A stretch of DNA of 64,000 nucleotides from Fomes fomentarius (GCA_022606135.1 JABYQN010000005.1:1612001-1676000); one strand, 5' to 3'. Positions 37,651-50,290 are shown, counted from the stretch's first letter. Notes: generated from the letters alone by a model not told the origin. Made by a program: numbers and translations.

Positions 37651-40370
37651 TGTTCTGGGTGGTGTTGAGGGAAAATGCAAGAAGAAATGAGAAGAAGAAA
37701 CGTACGACTGATTGATATGGATGGGCTTCGTGGTGTTTGTCGAGATGAGGAGTGGGAGAAGGGGGGCGGAGAGGGAGCGGACTGGGGGAGCTCGTGGGCG
37801 GTGATGACGTTTATATATGTCGAGAGTAATGTCCGAAATGGGCGAGAGAGGATATATCGATTTGGAGTGTCTGGAAGGACTTGACGGGACGCTTCTCGAG
37901 TCCCTGCTGGGCGATTCGTCTCTGCTGGGCGAGCTCTCTTCCCGGATAGGCTCACAGATCGATCGTCGCTGCTGCTCCCGCACCGTCCCCAACGCGCTCG
38001 GGCCCGCCGCCGAACTCGAGCCTGCGTGCGGCCGCTCCGCTCCACCTCCACCGAGCGAAAGCCGGCCAATTGCGCTGGCAGGACTCTCCGCCGCCGCCCG
38101 CCCGCGCTCCTCCGCACACCCCGACCAACGTGCGTGCATCGTCCGCCGTAATATGTGTTCCCGTCCGCCGAGCGTCGATTCCAATTGCGACGATCCACTC
38201 TGCCGAGATTGTTTTGCGTTTGAATGTGAGCTCTCTCCGAGATCCTCCCGACAACAAGCAGCAAACGAGCAGAGTCAAGGCAGCGCAGGAACCAGGCGAA
38301 CAGTACAGGCCTCTATCGTCGGCCACCTTATGTACTCATCCTTGCTCAGTCCGCCCACGTCAGTTTCCGTCAACGCCGAATATATATATCGGGTCCCACT
38401 TCCAATCGCAACATGAGATCCCGATCCGACTCTAGACCGCTGATGTCCCTTCGGTCTTTTTAAGCCTCCTCGCCTCCTCTGCCGGCTTCTTCTTTCCCTT
38501 ATCATCGTGCCTGCCCAATCCCTGTCTCCTGTCCTCGACCATCCTCTCTTACTCCACCTCCACCTCTTCCTCTATTCTGCCTCCAAGGCCAGGTCGCGCC
38601 CGCCATTCTCCATCATTCGCCTGATGTACGCGTCACGACGCGTGCCTCTCACTCCACTACTCAGTGACTCATGTCTCGTTCCGCAGCCAAACGCGCGCGC
38701 ACCACCGACTTCGAATGTTCTCTGTGCCGATCCCGTGAGCACCCGCCATGCATGCACCATCAAGGCCTCATACGACTTTGGCGGACCGGGGGCGAACCTT
38801 TGCCTTCTCTCAGTTCTCTTGTCCTGCCTATACTTTGTCTCGGACATGCCGGCATTTCTATCCGGCTTCTATCTCCCTCCTGGCCCTGGGCCTCACGTCA
38901 ACTCAGCGTGAAGTTTTAACCCGACTTCGAATGGGCGTGGAGCCTCCCCTACGGAATCACTGTCAGAGCTGGGTCCCAGGTCCCTGATACATGCCCAGTC
39001 TCTCTAGTTCCGCCTTCTCATATGCATGCTGGTAACCGGTCCCATTGGGATCGCATGCATGATCATCCTGCGCCTTCTCCCGAGCCCCATCTGTACAACA
39101 ACAGCACAGAGGCACACTATGCCGCCCCCGTGTCAGAATTGCGTCTAGGTGAACGATCATGCCAGCCTTGTTCAATTTATATCAAATAGGTACGTGGATC
39201 AAGAAGCCGCAGGCACCAACGTGACAGCGTCCGGGTTCACTATCTGGCAAATGACACCGGACGCCTTCAGCATCCTTTCCAAGCGGCGATACAGCGCTGT
39301 CGGTGTTTGCAATATGCCTTGTCCACATAAGCCTCCAGACAAATAGAGGTCATTCTCGACCTTGTCACACTTCGCCGATGATCCGCTGCAGGGTTGGTCC
39401 ACACGCACAATGAACAACTTCCGTGTGAGGGTTCGATGATTGACTCGAGCTCGAAGGCCAGAGGCTGGCGGCCTGCAGGCGGTGTGGTGCGTGGCTTGCA
39501 TGTATATACGGTTCTGACGGGGTAATGATATGAACGATCTATTCTGGCACAAGACTGCGCCGTGTGACGTCTTCCGTTTCACCGTGAAGCCCAACACGGA
39601 CGTCGGACAGCAATGACAGTGACGCTTGTATTACTAGGTCCGCAGGCACCCCGAAGAGGCGGTATGGCAGCAGCTTCCCAGTGCATCGCACCTGTCGCTA
39701 GCAATCAAGAAGTATTGTCCGAGCGTTGCGCTCGCGGTGCCTGTCTCTCTTGACCACGTCCTTATGGCGCGATCGCTGTACATGTGCACCCGCAGCTTGA
39801 GGAACACTAAACACGCAACGTGTTCGTGGTGCTGTAACTTAATCACCCGAGTGGAGTGGTATCTAGACTTTCTCGTGAGGTAAAGATGGTGGAACTCCTA
39901 AGATCCGCTTCGAAGCTCGGTGCACAAATAGTCATAAGCCCCCAATAGCTTGGAAAGTATGAATTGAAGACATTTTGAGTTCACCGTGTTTCCGAAAGGG
40001 TGGTTTAGGGTCTGATGACTGCTTGTGTGCACATGTGTCATAAATGCAGGAACATATGTGATATTCCGTTCACGACATCCGGGCTTAGCTCTCCGTGACC
40101 AGCTCAGAGAGTCAGAGGGATATACCACTGTCCATCAACGCAGAACTGAGTGCGTTTCAATCCGTTGCTGACGGTGTTCAGGCTTGTACGCGTTTCGGCC
40201 CGATCTCCCGAAGGGTTGAAGTGGCAGAGGCGCCCGCGGCTCCTAAGTTCAAGAAGTACAAGGCGGAACTTGAAATTGCTTCAGACCATTGCAGAAGTTT
40301 TGTGACACCTGAGCAAACCATCGAAGTCTAGAGCCCATCATACACTCCAGCGCTAGACTCATAGGGAGAC
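37651..40370. other. UGP1 promoter and gene-poor region
   Basis: 2.7 kb. Contains the UGP1 promoter and C/T-rich leader, then a second pyrimidine-rich block on the plus strand at about 38455-38610 that looks like the leader of a plus-strand transcript, followed by short frames (for example one with ECSLCRSREHPPCMHH near 38715) that I cannot assemble into a gene. Further right there is no coding signal that I recognise. Confidence 0.35.
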
Positions 40371-40923
40371 ATGCCACAGCAAGTCGAACACGCAGTGCCT
40401 ACTACGCTCACAAGCATCTCGTCCCAGCTGGCGTCGCGCAAATTGAGAGTGGCTGGATGGTGGGTGAGCAGCCCACCCGAGCATATCGATCGTGCTGACT
40501 GCAGGAACCTCTTTAGGCTCTTGCATGACGATATGGCTTCTTCGACCATCATGATCCACGACGGCGAGGACGCGCTATTGGTGGACATCTCGCTCTGCCT
40601 GTCCGGGTACAGGAAGGCTCTCTGGCTGCGGGAGAGTAAAACCGTCGTCATGGCTCTCGGATATCTCGAGCTCTCTCGCGTAAGGCTGTCCCTTTCACGC
40701 CGTCTCGCTCCAGGTGTACGAAGTTGGCTAACCGATGGTCCCTCATGTGTGGTAGACCGCCCTTCCGCTACCGGTGTTGCATGAGCATGCGCCCGTGGTT
40801 AGCGCGAACCCGCACCTCATCCTTCGCGCAATCGTTGTAGAAAATGCGGGAGACCTCGACATGGGCTTGTGGAACCGCTCGATAACCGCCCGCGAGGAAT
40901 GTGCTACACGGAGTCGAACATAG
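40371..40923 (+). CDS. Ten1-like OB-fold protein (CST telomere complex candidate)
   Basis: Three small exons, 40371-40459, 40517-40679 and 40756-40923, join in phase to 139 residues. The product has the size and segment order of Ten1: a start strand LRVAGW, then LLHDDMASSTIMIHDGEDAL and LLVDISLCL, a helix with WLRESKTVVMALGYLEL, and a final block LPLPVLHEHAPVVSANPHL followed by ILRAIVVEN and LDMGLWNRSI. Ten1 is an OB-fold subunit of the CST complex that protects telomere ends and limits extension. The assignment is from the pattern, since Ten1 is poorly conserved. The first acceptor could also be at 40504 (intron of 45 nt), which adds four residues. Confidence 0.5.
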
Positions 40924-41094
40924 ACAAGACGATCCATGAAGTAGCCAAGGTGACAGCAACCCAGCAACATCAAGGTACTTCACCCGAACGAAGCTGTTCA
41001 GACGTTCGTGACTCATGGATTCGCTAACGTTCAGATAGTCATACACAATAGGCATCGATTCTCAACTACAACTCATTCTCTGCGAGCACGTCTT

Positions 41095-41872
41095 TCACAG
41101 CTCGTCGTGGAACCGGCCTCCCCAGAAGTCACTGGAGTTGGGCTTGTCCTGGTCGACCTCCATCGGTTCACCCTCCGGATGCGCCTGCGCCTCCTCCACC
41201 TCCATTCGCTCGATCTGCTGGCGATGCCGCTGGTAGAACTCCCCACGGGACGCATCCCGGTCGATCCCGAACAGGACGCAGATCTGCGAGTTCTGCGCGT
41301 CCCGCGTCACATCCCGCCCGCTCGGGCTCCCCTGGTAGTCGACGTAACGCCTGTAAGGAGTACCGGGAGACCTGTGGGGCGGCATTCTGAATGTCAGTCT
41401 CGTCTTCCTTCCAAGTACAATGGTAGATGCGAGCGACGAGCATGCTTGTCCGCGCCTACCTGCAGATCACAACATGCCCGCTCCTGTCCGGACGACGATA
41501 AGCAGCCCCCACGACGCGGGGCATACCTGGGGCGGCGTGCGCAAGTGGCTCCGGGATACCCGCCGTGATGGGGCCCCGCGTTCCCCGGATCGGTCCACCG
41601 CCACTGGGTGGCTCAGGCTGGTACATCCAGACTCTGAACACGAGTCCGAGCGAGGTCAAGCCGTCGATGATCTGACGGACGCTCACTCCGGAGGACGAGC
41701 CTGGCTGGGGGACGGGTGTGCCGATTCGCCTCGCGATGTCGTCGACGGTCGTGCCGAGCATCGTGCCGAGCGTGACGAAGAAGCAGTCGACGCGGACGGG
41801 CGCGGAGGTGAGCCAGTTGGCGAGCGCGTCGAGGCTCTCGAGGGTTGGGGCGGGGGTGGTGTTCTGAGGCAT
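41095..41872 (-). CDS. Papain-fold-like Cys/His protein
   Basis: Exons 41872-41460 and 41386-41095 join in phase to 234 residues. A Cys in a hydrophobic context (VDCFFVTLGTML, Cys30), a His in RSGHVVICR (His133) and an Asp in RRYVDYQGSP (Asp154) are spaced like the catalytic triad of papain-fold enzymes, including the deamidase/protease domains found in polymorphic effector proteins and in small fungal families. That reading is inference. There is no signal peptide. The C-terminus is charged (RQQIERMEVEEAQAHPEGE). The gene stands alone with its own flanks. Intact. Confidence 0.55.
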
Positions 41873-42401
41873 CTTGTTGGGTAGTGGTGATGATGTGCGT
41901 TGCAGAAACAGGCACTTTGTTTTTTATGTCCACCTTCGAGTTGGGATTCCCTTGATAAGCGTGAGGGACAATTTCATGGCATCATGCTCGACAGATGCGC
42001 AGCGCCGCTCCTTGGATGTCATGACCCTTTCGTATTACTCGTTAGTGTGGGATGTTAGGTCTGGGGTTCAAACTACCTTGGAACAGTGGACATGTATCTT
42101 GGACGCGCATACCACAAGGCTTGTGCTTCCATTGAAGCTGTCCCCCCGGTTAGAGTCAGCTGATAGCATCCGAACCAGGCCGCGCCATGGTCACTCGATC
42201 TCGATGACAGATGTTCGAGGTTAGAATATGCTGGTATCATGTACTAGAAGTGACAGGTTGGGACACTAGCGGAATAAATTACGGCAGGACCTACAGTAAA
42301 CATAACACAGCAATACATGGCAACCATCGATACCAATCCTACCAACCCTTACATCAATGATGCAAGAGCGTCCACACGAGTCGCACACATATGAGACTCT
42401 A
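41873..42401. other. Intergenic between Cys/His protein and Cdc1-type genes
   Basis: About 530 bp holding the promoter of the 41095-41872 gene and the 3' flank of the phosphoesterase gene. No gene seen. Confidence 0.4.
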
Positions 42402-44311
42402 TCATACCCACAATGCGATCAACACAAATAATAGAAGTGGCGCCCATGCAGCCTCCCAAAAGTCCCTCCCAAATCCTCTCAACACACTCGCCTTGCTTCG
42501 TTGCTCAACCTCTTGCCCGCCGCCACTCCAGAGGAAGGTAACCAACGCACGCCGCAATGACGAGCTGGATAGCGTGACCCGTCGTCTGTTCCCTCCTAGA
42601 GGGAGCGTTAATGTCAACGACCAACCCTGACGGGGGAACTCTTTCGAACGCCACGCACTAGGCGGTGGGAGGTCATAGTCAGTACCGTCGTCCTCTCCGG
42701 AACCCAGAGAAATGGATTCTCCAAAGCGAGTGGACGCGGGCACGCGTTGTTGCACCATCCTGCGGATGTTGGACGCAAAGAGGGCGATCAGCGTCAGGAC
42801 GCCGAGCGGAATGTAGATGGAGAGGTAAATGCCGAGCTGGTCCGGGAGCAAGCACTGTCGGTGTGCGACGTATCGGTCTTGGTCCTGATGTTGGTTGAAC
42901 TGAGAACCAACTGGGGGGATCAGCGAAAGCAGCTGGTATCCCGGTCGTCGGATGCCCATAGCCATAGAGAAGGATTTAACGGTGATTTCGGGAACGGACG
43001 TCGGAGGAGACGGTCGCTTCGTGTCAGTTGGCAGCACGCTGTGTACGTACTCGCAGTAGTCGTGGTCATCGCCGCTGTAGGAGATGCATGCAAGAGATTT
43101 AGCATATGCGGACTGAAATGGAAACGATATGCATACCTGAAGACGATAGCGGGCCGGATGGTCTGCAGAAGATACTGCGACGGTGATTGACCGAGGAGGT
43201 TCTGGTAACCGAGGCCTCGTCCTTGCCTGAGCGTCCCACGTTCGCGCAGAGGACCGCAGGAAGAGAATTCGGGCCGGAAGAGCGGGACATGGGTGAAGAG
43301 AATGGGGCGTGCACCCTCTATTTCGTATTCAAGATCCGCGCCTGAGAGAACACGCCAGATTCAGACGTCAGCGCCCACGCACAATCACCGACAGTGGCAA
43401 ATTCAAACGATGGAAGGGGTGGTGGTCTCCGCCGTTTGAGCATGATGACGTACTCTGTGGGGGTGATTGCACGAAGGCGATGGTGCGGTCGGGCCTTGCC
43501 TCCGCCCACTGTGTGTAGGACATGCCGGCTATAGCGCGTTCTCTGTCTTCGTCAACCAGCCCTGGGGCGTCGAGTAGCCAGACGGTGTGATTTGCGAGAG
43601 TGATGCGCTGGTTGACCGGGCCGAAGTGAGAGATGTATCTCTCCACTGCGTTGTCGGAGAACTGATACTTCGGTGAAGATGCACCCAAACTAGCCCGATG
43701 ATAGTTCTGAGACATCTGACAGTGTGGAATGTAGAGCGGATTTACCCGACATCATGATTTCCCGGAAGGTAGTACATAGGAAGGCCTCGGCTTGCGGCGA
43801 ATATGCTCTTGAATCTTCGGAAATATGTCTCGTATCTGACAGTCAACGTTAGAGAAGGCTGTATGTTCCATGAGGTGACAAATGGTGCTCACTCTTCGTC
43901 AGGCATTGCATACCGTCCATTATCCATCATGTCACCGAGGAAGACAACAGCATCTGGATGGCGACGGAGTGCAGCCCGCCAGCTCTTGCGGAGATTGAGA
44001 TCCACAATGAGTTGACTAAGCCGCATCAGCCACGGGGGACGGTCCGGGTAAGAGCGATGGTCAAGGATCTGTGGGTCCGCAATTACGAGTACGTGAGTTG
44101 TGATGGAAGTTGAGGTCGCCTTGATGACATGCAGAGCTATTGCAATGAGCTTTCGCTTGGGTACACAACAGGATAGACGCACCGACTTTGTGAGAAGCTG
44201 GTCCGGCCATGCGCAACTCGAAGTATGGTGATAGAACGTGCCTAGTTCATACCAGACCACGACCAGCAGCCAAACGAGCCGCACGGCATTCACAAACCGA
44301 GGATATGACAT
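42402..44311 (-). CDS. Cdc1/Ted1-type metallophosphoesterase, active-site-intact copy
   Basis: ATG at 44311 (MSYPRFVNAVRLVW) leads into a membrane segment, then the phosphoesterase motifs: VLVIADPQI, VVFLGDMMDNGR, YLPGNHDVG (near 43746-43764), ILFTHVPLFRPEF, and FSGDDHDYCEYVH (43051-43080 region). All metal-binding residues (Asp, Asp-Asp, Asn-His, His, His) are present. A second membrane segment lies near LLPDQLGIYLSIYIPLG and another hydrophobic stretch at the C-terminus. Cdc1/Ted1/PGAP5 proteins act in the ER or Golgi and remodel GPI-anchor phosphoethanolamine or affect Mn2+ homeostasis. Several introns. A paralogue lies at 56978-59205 on the other strand. Confidence 0.85.
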
Positions 44312-45010
44312 GGCGAACTCAGAGAGAGAGAGAGCGGGCACTTGCGAATCGACAAGTGGAAAGGAGAGCGAAACTAGTGTAGCATAGCGAGCAACGAGTC
44401 AACGAAGCAGAGCAGGACAAGCGGCCAGTTCAGTTATTGACTGGCAGTGGCAAGTCTCCTACCGCCTGAGACTCACACGTGCCACGCCCGATCGCGTTAC
44501 CCGTGGGAAGGCTACCGGAATACGCGCGACGCGTCGGTGCGGGTGCCCATATCTGGAAATCCCCGCTTGCTTTCTAACTATCACGTTCTCCGCTTCATGT
44601 TCGACCGATGGCCAATTCTCATATGTTTGAGGTGTGCTACCACTACATTTGGCACGTTCATACGGCTCTAACTAAGCCTAAACTACAGTATAGCATAAGC
44701 AGTCGCGCCACATGCCATGGGCCGGCGCCATGCAAGGGTTCTTCGATCGAATTGGGCTCTATGAGGTATGGGCAAGTCATTAAAGGACAGTACGGAGAGA
44801 CGGTGGAATGGCGGCACTGGTACAACACGCCTTTCTTGCCCCTCGGTTGTCACTGATTGACTTTTTACCTCGCGGGACCATAGGGGATGTGTAACATCCG
44901 ACATTCTCACGAAGCTCGCTACTGTCAAGCTAGAGACTGTGCCAGGGTTCCAGAGCCTCATGTACACGCCATTCATACAATCAACGTGTCTTGGAGGCTG
45001 ATTCACGCGT
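44312..45010. other. Divergent region between Cdc1-type and Rad5-type genes
   Basis: Promoter of the minus-strand phosphoesterase gene and 5' region of the helicase gene. Short plus-strand frames (for example ATG at 44811, MAALVQHAFLAPRLSLID) might be upstream exons of the helicase, but I could not link them with convincing splice sites. Confidence 0.35.
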
Positions 45011-48000
45011 TTGGACAGGCCCGCAGACCAGAGCAAGATTAGACTCGCAGTGCAGCTGAGACGCGTCAACTCCGTGGACATCCCTCCGACTGCGAAGGAT
45101 CCAATTCTGGTCGCCCCTGGGCCGAGCCAGAAGAAGCGGAAATTACAATATGAGGCCTCTCTCGGTGCATCCCAGAACACGCCACCAAGTTCTTCACAAC
45201 CTCGTTCCTCACAGCCCTCGTCTTCACAACCTCTGCGACGAACCTCAGGTCCTCCGCTTTCGCAGATCAGACAAACAGTGGAAGAGGTAGAGGTTGAGGA
45301 CATTCCCGAAGAAGAGAGCAGGGACGAGGTCTATGTCTGGTTGAGGACGAGCATCGTGGGCGTGCAATACTACAAGGGTAGGTTCGGGTTATAGCGTCTG
45401 TACTTTCGCTCTGCTGACCTCAGTGCTCTAGGGCTGGTTGGATCTGGGGAAGAGGTTATGCTTGAGCGAGAGCCACAGAACCAGTATGATCGGTAAGTGT
45501 CCATAGAGACACATACCTAACTGCTGTACATGCTCAGTGCAATCGTATCGCAGCAACGCCATACGTGTGAAAAATATTAGTGGCTCTCAGGTTGGCCATG
45601 TACCCCGCAATGCTGCGGCCAAACTTGCGCCACTTATTGACAGCGGCCAAATTACTGTCGAAGGTGTCATGCATGAGGGAAATTGTGAGTGTCTCTCCTT
45701 GTACTGATATCACGGTCGAGGCCTTCGCCTGATCTCCTGTCATAGTGGGTGGTGGTAAAGTTTATACGCTGGCAATGTGAGTAATCCTTGGTTTTGCTCC
45801 GCAGCCGACTTGACAGCTCGTTCAGGACCATTAAGATCTATGGCCCCTCCGATAAACGATATGTCCTCGAACCTAAGCTCATATGGGCAACCCCAGGTCA
45901 GCGCGGGTTCCCCAAGGTGCCTCCAGGTGGCATCCGTTCAATCCCCGGTGCACCTGCACCACGCACACACATCCCGCCGCCTATACCAGCGCCGTCTAGT
46001 TCTCGACGCTCTGCACCCGTCCCTGGTCAGCAGCAGCGTGCAACCGCTGCGCAGCAAGAGGCGTTGCGGAAGCAGCAAGAGGCTTTCGCCAAGGCTGAAG
46101 AGCTCCGCACGATCTTGAACAACCTCGAAAAGGTCGATGATGAGGGACGGCGAGCCTCGCTTCTGGATACTCTATGTGCTGTCGACGACATTCTTGGCTT
46201 GCCTGAGCATCCAAATCCTCCTAGTATCTCGTCTGGGGAGTTGAGAGTCAACCTGCTAAAACATCAGGTAAATACCATGGATGAATGTACGGGAGAGTAG
46301 TATTGATTATGGACGTCCTCAGAGTCAGGCGTTGAAGTGGTGCATCGACCGCGAATACCCAATGCTGCCACAGAAGGAGACCGACAAGCCGGTACAATTC
46401 TGGCAGCTCAGAAAGGGTCATAAGGTACAGCGTCGCTTAAGTAGCCCAGACAAGTAGCTGACATCGATGTCATGATCAGGTGCATTACTACAATAGTAAG
46501 TGATACCGGAAGCTGCTGCAAAACGAGGCTTACAGTTGACTTTTCAGTCGCCACAAAGACTCCGCAAGAGACTGCGCCTGTCCTCGGACGGGGTGCACTG
46601 TGCGCTGATAGCATGGGTCTGGGCAAGACGCTGACGATGCTCGCTCTTATCCTTGCCACCAAGTCTGACACGCCAGTGGATCACTCTAACGCAACACTCA
46701 TCGGTCGGTACTCTCATTTCCTCGATGTACATGAAACGCTGACTTCGCACAGTCGTTCCTCTTTCCGTGATGTCAAACTGGGAGAAGCAGATCGAAGACC
46801 ATATTAGTCCCGGGGCGCTCACATCCTGCGTATACTACGGGAAGACTCGCTCTATGACCCCAGCGGAACTGAAGAGATACGACATTGTGATCACGACGTA
46901 TCAAACTGTCACGCAGGAACATGAGGTCGGGAAGGGTGGCGCGCCCCCAGCAAAGAAGCAGAAGATGGATAAAGGCTTGTTTGACGTAGGTTGGAAGGTA
47001 GGCTTGCGTATGTTTTCCCAACCCGGGTTATATCTGACAACGTTGCGTACCCAATAGCGAGTCATTCTTGATGAGGGCCATAACATTCGAAACCCCAAGA
47101 CCAAAATGGCCAAGGCTGTGTGTGCGCTCACCGCACAGCGGCGGTGGGTCTTGACTGGTACCCCAATCGTGAGTGATTCACTATGATGTATATACATCGG
47201 TCTTATTCATCACGCCATATATTCCAGATCAACTCGCCCAAGGTACATAGCTCCTCAACGAACTCGCGACTTCGAACTGACCATTTGTAGGACCTTGGAT
47301 CACTGCTCACTTTTTTGAGAGTCTGTCGGCCTCTGGACAATGAGGACTTCTACAAGCGGATGGTGCTTCGGCCACTCAAGGATGGTGACCCTTCTGGCGC
47401 TGAACTTATGCGTGTAAGTACTTTAGTACCGTCGTAGAGCGTGATATTCATCCCATCATAGGCTTTGATGAGTAGCGTCTGTATTCGGAGGACGAAAGAA
47501 GTGAGTACAATGGTTCCCCATACCGCAATCGCCGGCGTTCACGTTGTGTCCATAGATGCAAGATAAAGATGGCAATCCGTTGGTACCGCTGCCACCGGTG
47601 AGTTGTTATCCTAGAGTCAGTATACAGGAGATTAATATTATGCAGGTGGACATGACAATCGTTCCGGTCACGTTGACCCCTCAAGCAAGGGTACGTGCCC
47701 TCTTGCATAGCTTGGACATGACTAATGTCTAGTAGGAGCTCTACGATGCGGTCGAGAAACTGTCACAGGAGCGATTGGGGAACCTTCTGCGACAGCACGG
47801 ATCCATCAACGCCGCAGCTGTAAGTGATTCCATACAGCTCGATCTGGGCATCACTGAAGTCATCCACAGGTCCAATCGAACGTGCTCAGCCTGTTGACTC
47901 GTATGCGCCAGCTGGCATTGCATCCCGGCCTCCTTCCTCCCAACTACCTCGAGCAACTACGCGGTGATGACCAATTTACAGAGGGGGCCCCCGCTCCTGT

Positions 48001-49798
48001 CCAGATCACTCTTCAAGAGAAAACTCGCCTACAGAACATCCTTGCGCAGGCCATTGAAGACTGTGAGGAATGTCCAATATGTTTCAGCATCCTCAATGAG
48101 CCTCGGATCACATACTGTGCACATATTTTCTGCCTGCCTTGGTGAGTAGATTAGCAGCGGAGCGTGTATATGCGAAATGCTTGACTGTTTGTAGCATCAC
48201 TGAGGTCGTGACTCGCGATCCGAAGTGCCCAATGGTGAGTCGCTTCTTGAATCCCGAATTGCCGTCTTTGTTGAGCTCGCCATCGATCATAGGATCGTCG
48301 CCCACTCGGAGTAGCTCAGCTCGTGGAGCCACCTCCACCGACGGACCTAACTCAAGCCCCTGTAAGGTACGACGATGACTTGGAAGACGACGAGAACGAG
48401 CTCCGCACGGGCTCTTCCGCGAAGGTCGATCAACTTGTCACCCTCTTGAGGCTCACACCAGAGACAGACAAGTCACTTGTCTTCTCGCAATTCACATCGT
48501 TCCTAGACAAGGTATGTTAGTACCTTGCACGATTACCACTTCCTGCAGCTGATGTACTCTGTTAGATTGCGGAGACGCTAGAAAAGGAGGGGTATGTGAA
48601 ATCGTCCTTGTCCGCTTAATGCAATTGCTTAGGCAGTCTCAGGATTCCCTATGTGCGGTTCGACGGCAAGATGTCAGCCCGTCGCCGTCAGGAGACGATT
48701 GCGCGCTTCTCCGTCCCCATCGAGCCCTCCTCCACCTTGGCGCCACCTCTTAGCCAAGCCACAGCGCCCCCATCGAGCCAGCCCACGGAGCCGGCGTCTT
48801 CTCAACGTTCCACCCGTCGAAGTCGTTCGGCCAAGTCTATAATCGTGGAGTCCATTGACGATGACAACGACGATGACTTCGTGATGGGAGACGACCAAGT
48901 TGACGATGATGACGACTTCATTGACGATGACGACGATGATGTTGCACCCGCTCGTACCCAACCTAAGAAGGGTAAGGGAAAGGGGAAGGCGAATGCGAAT
49001 GCGAAAGGCAAAGGCAAGAAGAAGGCCAGCCCTCCAACTCCCAGCTACCCAGAGTTTGATGGACCCAATCCTCGTGTGATGCTAATATCACTGAAGGCAG
49101 GCGCGCTTGGCCTCAATCTGACAGTGGCAAACAATGTCTACTTGTGAGTGCAGCAACAGTGGCTCAGAATCTAGCTTACACGCCCGTGCTTTAGGATGGA
49201 TCCGTAAGTAACCTTCAGGATCTGCGCCATGTTGACAGGCTAATATTGGGATTGTCATCAGTTGGTGGCAAGAAGGCATTGAGTCGCAGGCTATCGATCG
49301 GTGCAACCGGTAGGTTAAACGTCAACCGTATACTTTTGTCCTCTACTGAAATACGCTCAGTATCGGCCAGAAGAAGCCTGTTCACGTCTATCAGCTCATC
49401 GCCGAAAAGACCGTGGAATCAAAGGTAGAACGCACTGTGTTTGATGACCTCTTTCGTGTCTTGATCACGCGCATACATAGGTCATTGACATCCAGGAGAA
49501 GAAAAAGAAACTCGTGAAGGAGGTAAGTACGATTTGATCAGCTTCGAGTCCGTGCAACGAATGTGTCTCATGGTTCACCTATGTAGGCGTTCGCTGGAAT
49601 AAAGAATACGGAGACTCAACGGCAGAAGAAGGAAGCCCGCCTCCAAGGTGAGCCTTAGAACATGCTCTAACATCTTTCAATCTCTCAATTCGCCCTACAG
49701 ACTTGGTAGAGCTCTTCGGTCTGCAGAGGCAAGTTGGAGTGCAGGGTCCGGCCTCTGCTTCCCAGAGTACTCTCGAGTCTTGGCGCGCCCCGTCCTAG
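45011..49798 (+). CDS. Rad5/HLTF-type SNF2 helicase with HIRAN and RING domains
   Basis: At least 15 exons. Order: HIRAN domain ([17 protein letters not shown] to [15 protein letters not shown]), SNF2 helicase motif I ([14 protein letters not shown]), motif II (ILDEGHN), VLTGTPI, RING finger ([20 protein letters not shown], then CLPC and CPM), helicase C part ([61 protein letters not shown]) and stop TAG at 49796-49798. Rad5/HLTF promotes PCNA poly-ubiquitination and fork reversal in DNA damage tolerance. The HIRAN-bearing exon lacks any Met downstream of an in-frame TGA at 44999, so the true 5' end is unknown; 45011 is only where the frame begins. A long acidic and Lys/Gly-rich insert sits in the C-terminal helicase lobe. 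Confidence 0.88.
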
Positions 49799-50290
49799 GT
49801 AACGAAGTAGATGGAGTCTTTTTGCTTTTTGCTTTTTGTGATGTTCGAGAGTCACGTTACTGTATATTCCTCCGTTTGACAGACGCTAGATAGGCATCGG
49901 ATAGTGTATAGACAGTTCACCCCTAATTACCGCAAATCCGATCTTGGTTGACTCGTTACGAAGGAGGGTTATTGGGGTGAATGTTCACCGACGAGTCTCC
50001 GAAAGAAGTTGAATATTGAGCGAAGTTGTGGATAGTGTTTGGGCGACTTACCAGAGTTAATCAGAATGGTAGGGAATGGGGTCGTGTCGCAGGATTCCTC
50101 GATTTCATCGAGGATCTCGCTAATACCAACAGTCGGAGCAGTCGACGAGCTGGGACGGTCATCTTCGCCATGACTGCGGTGACTTTGATCACGTCGGCCT
50201 GGTTCGCTATCGGTGACTGTATATGGGGATGCACGCAGGCACGCCGCGCCACTGACAAACGAAGGACTGCCACTCGCAAACACTTACTAT
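49799..50290. other. 3' flank of the Rad5-type gene
   Basis: No gene recognised. A 104-codon minus-strand frame at 49969-50283 shows no motif. Confidence 0.4.

Noticed and set aside
37817..38416. 199-codon plus-strand open frame upstream of UGP1
   Set aside because: Lies in the GC-rich promoter of UGP1, composition is Ser/Pro/Arg-rich without any motif, and it overlaps open frames on the other strand.
49969..50283. 104-codon minus-strand open frame with LDEIEESCDT
   Set aside because: Isolated, no motif, in the 3' flank of the helicase gene; not supported.
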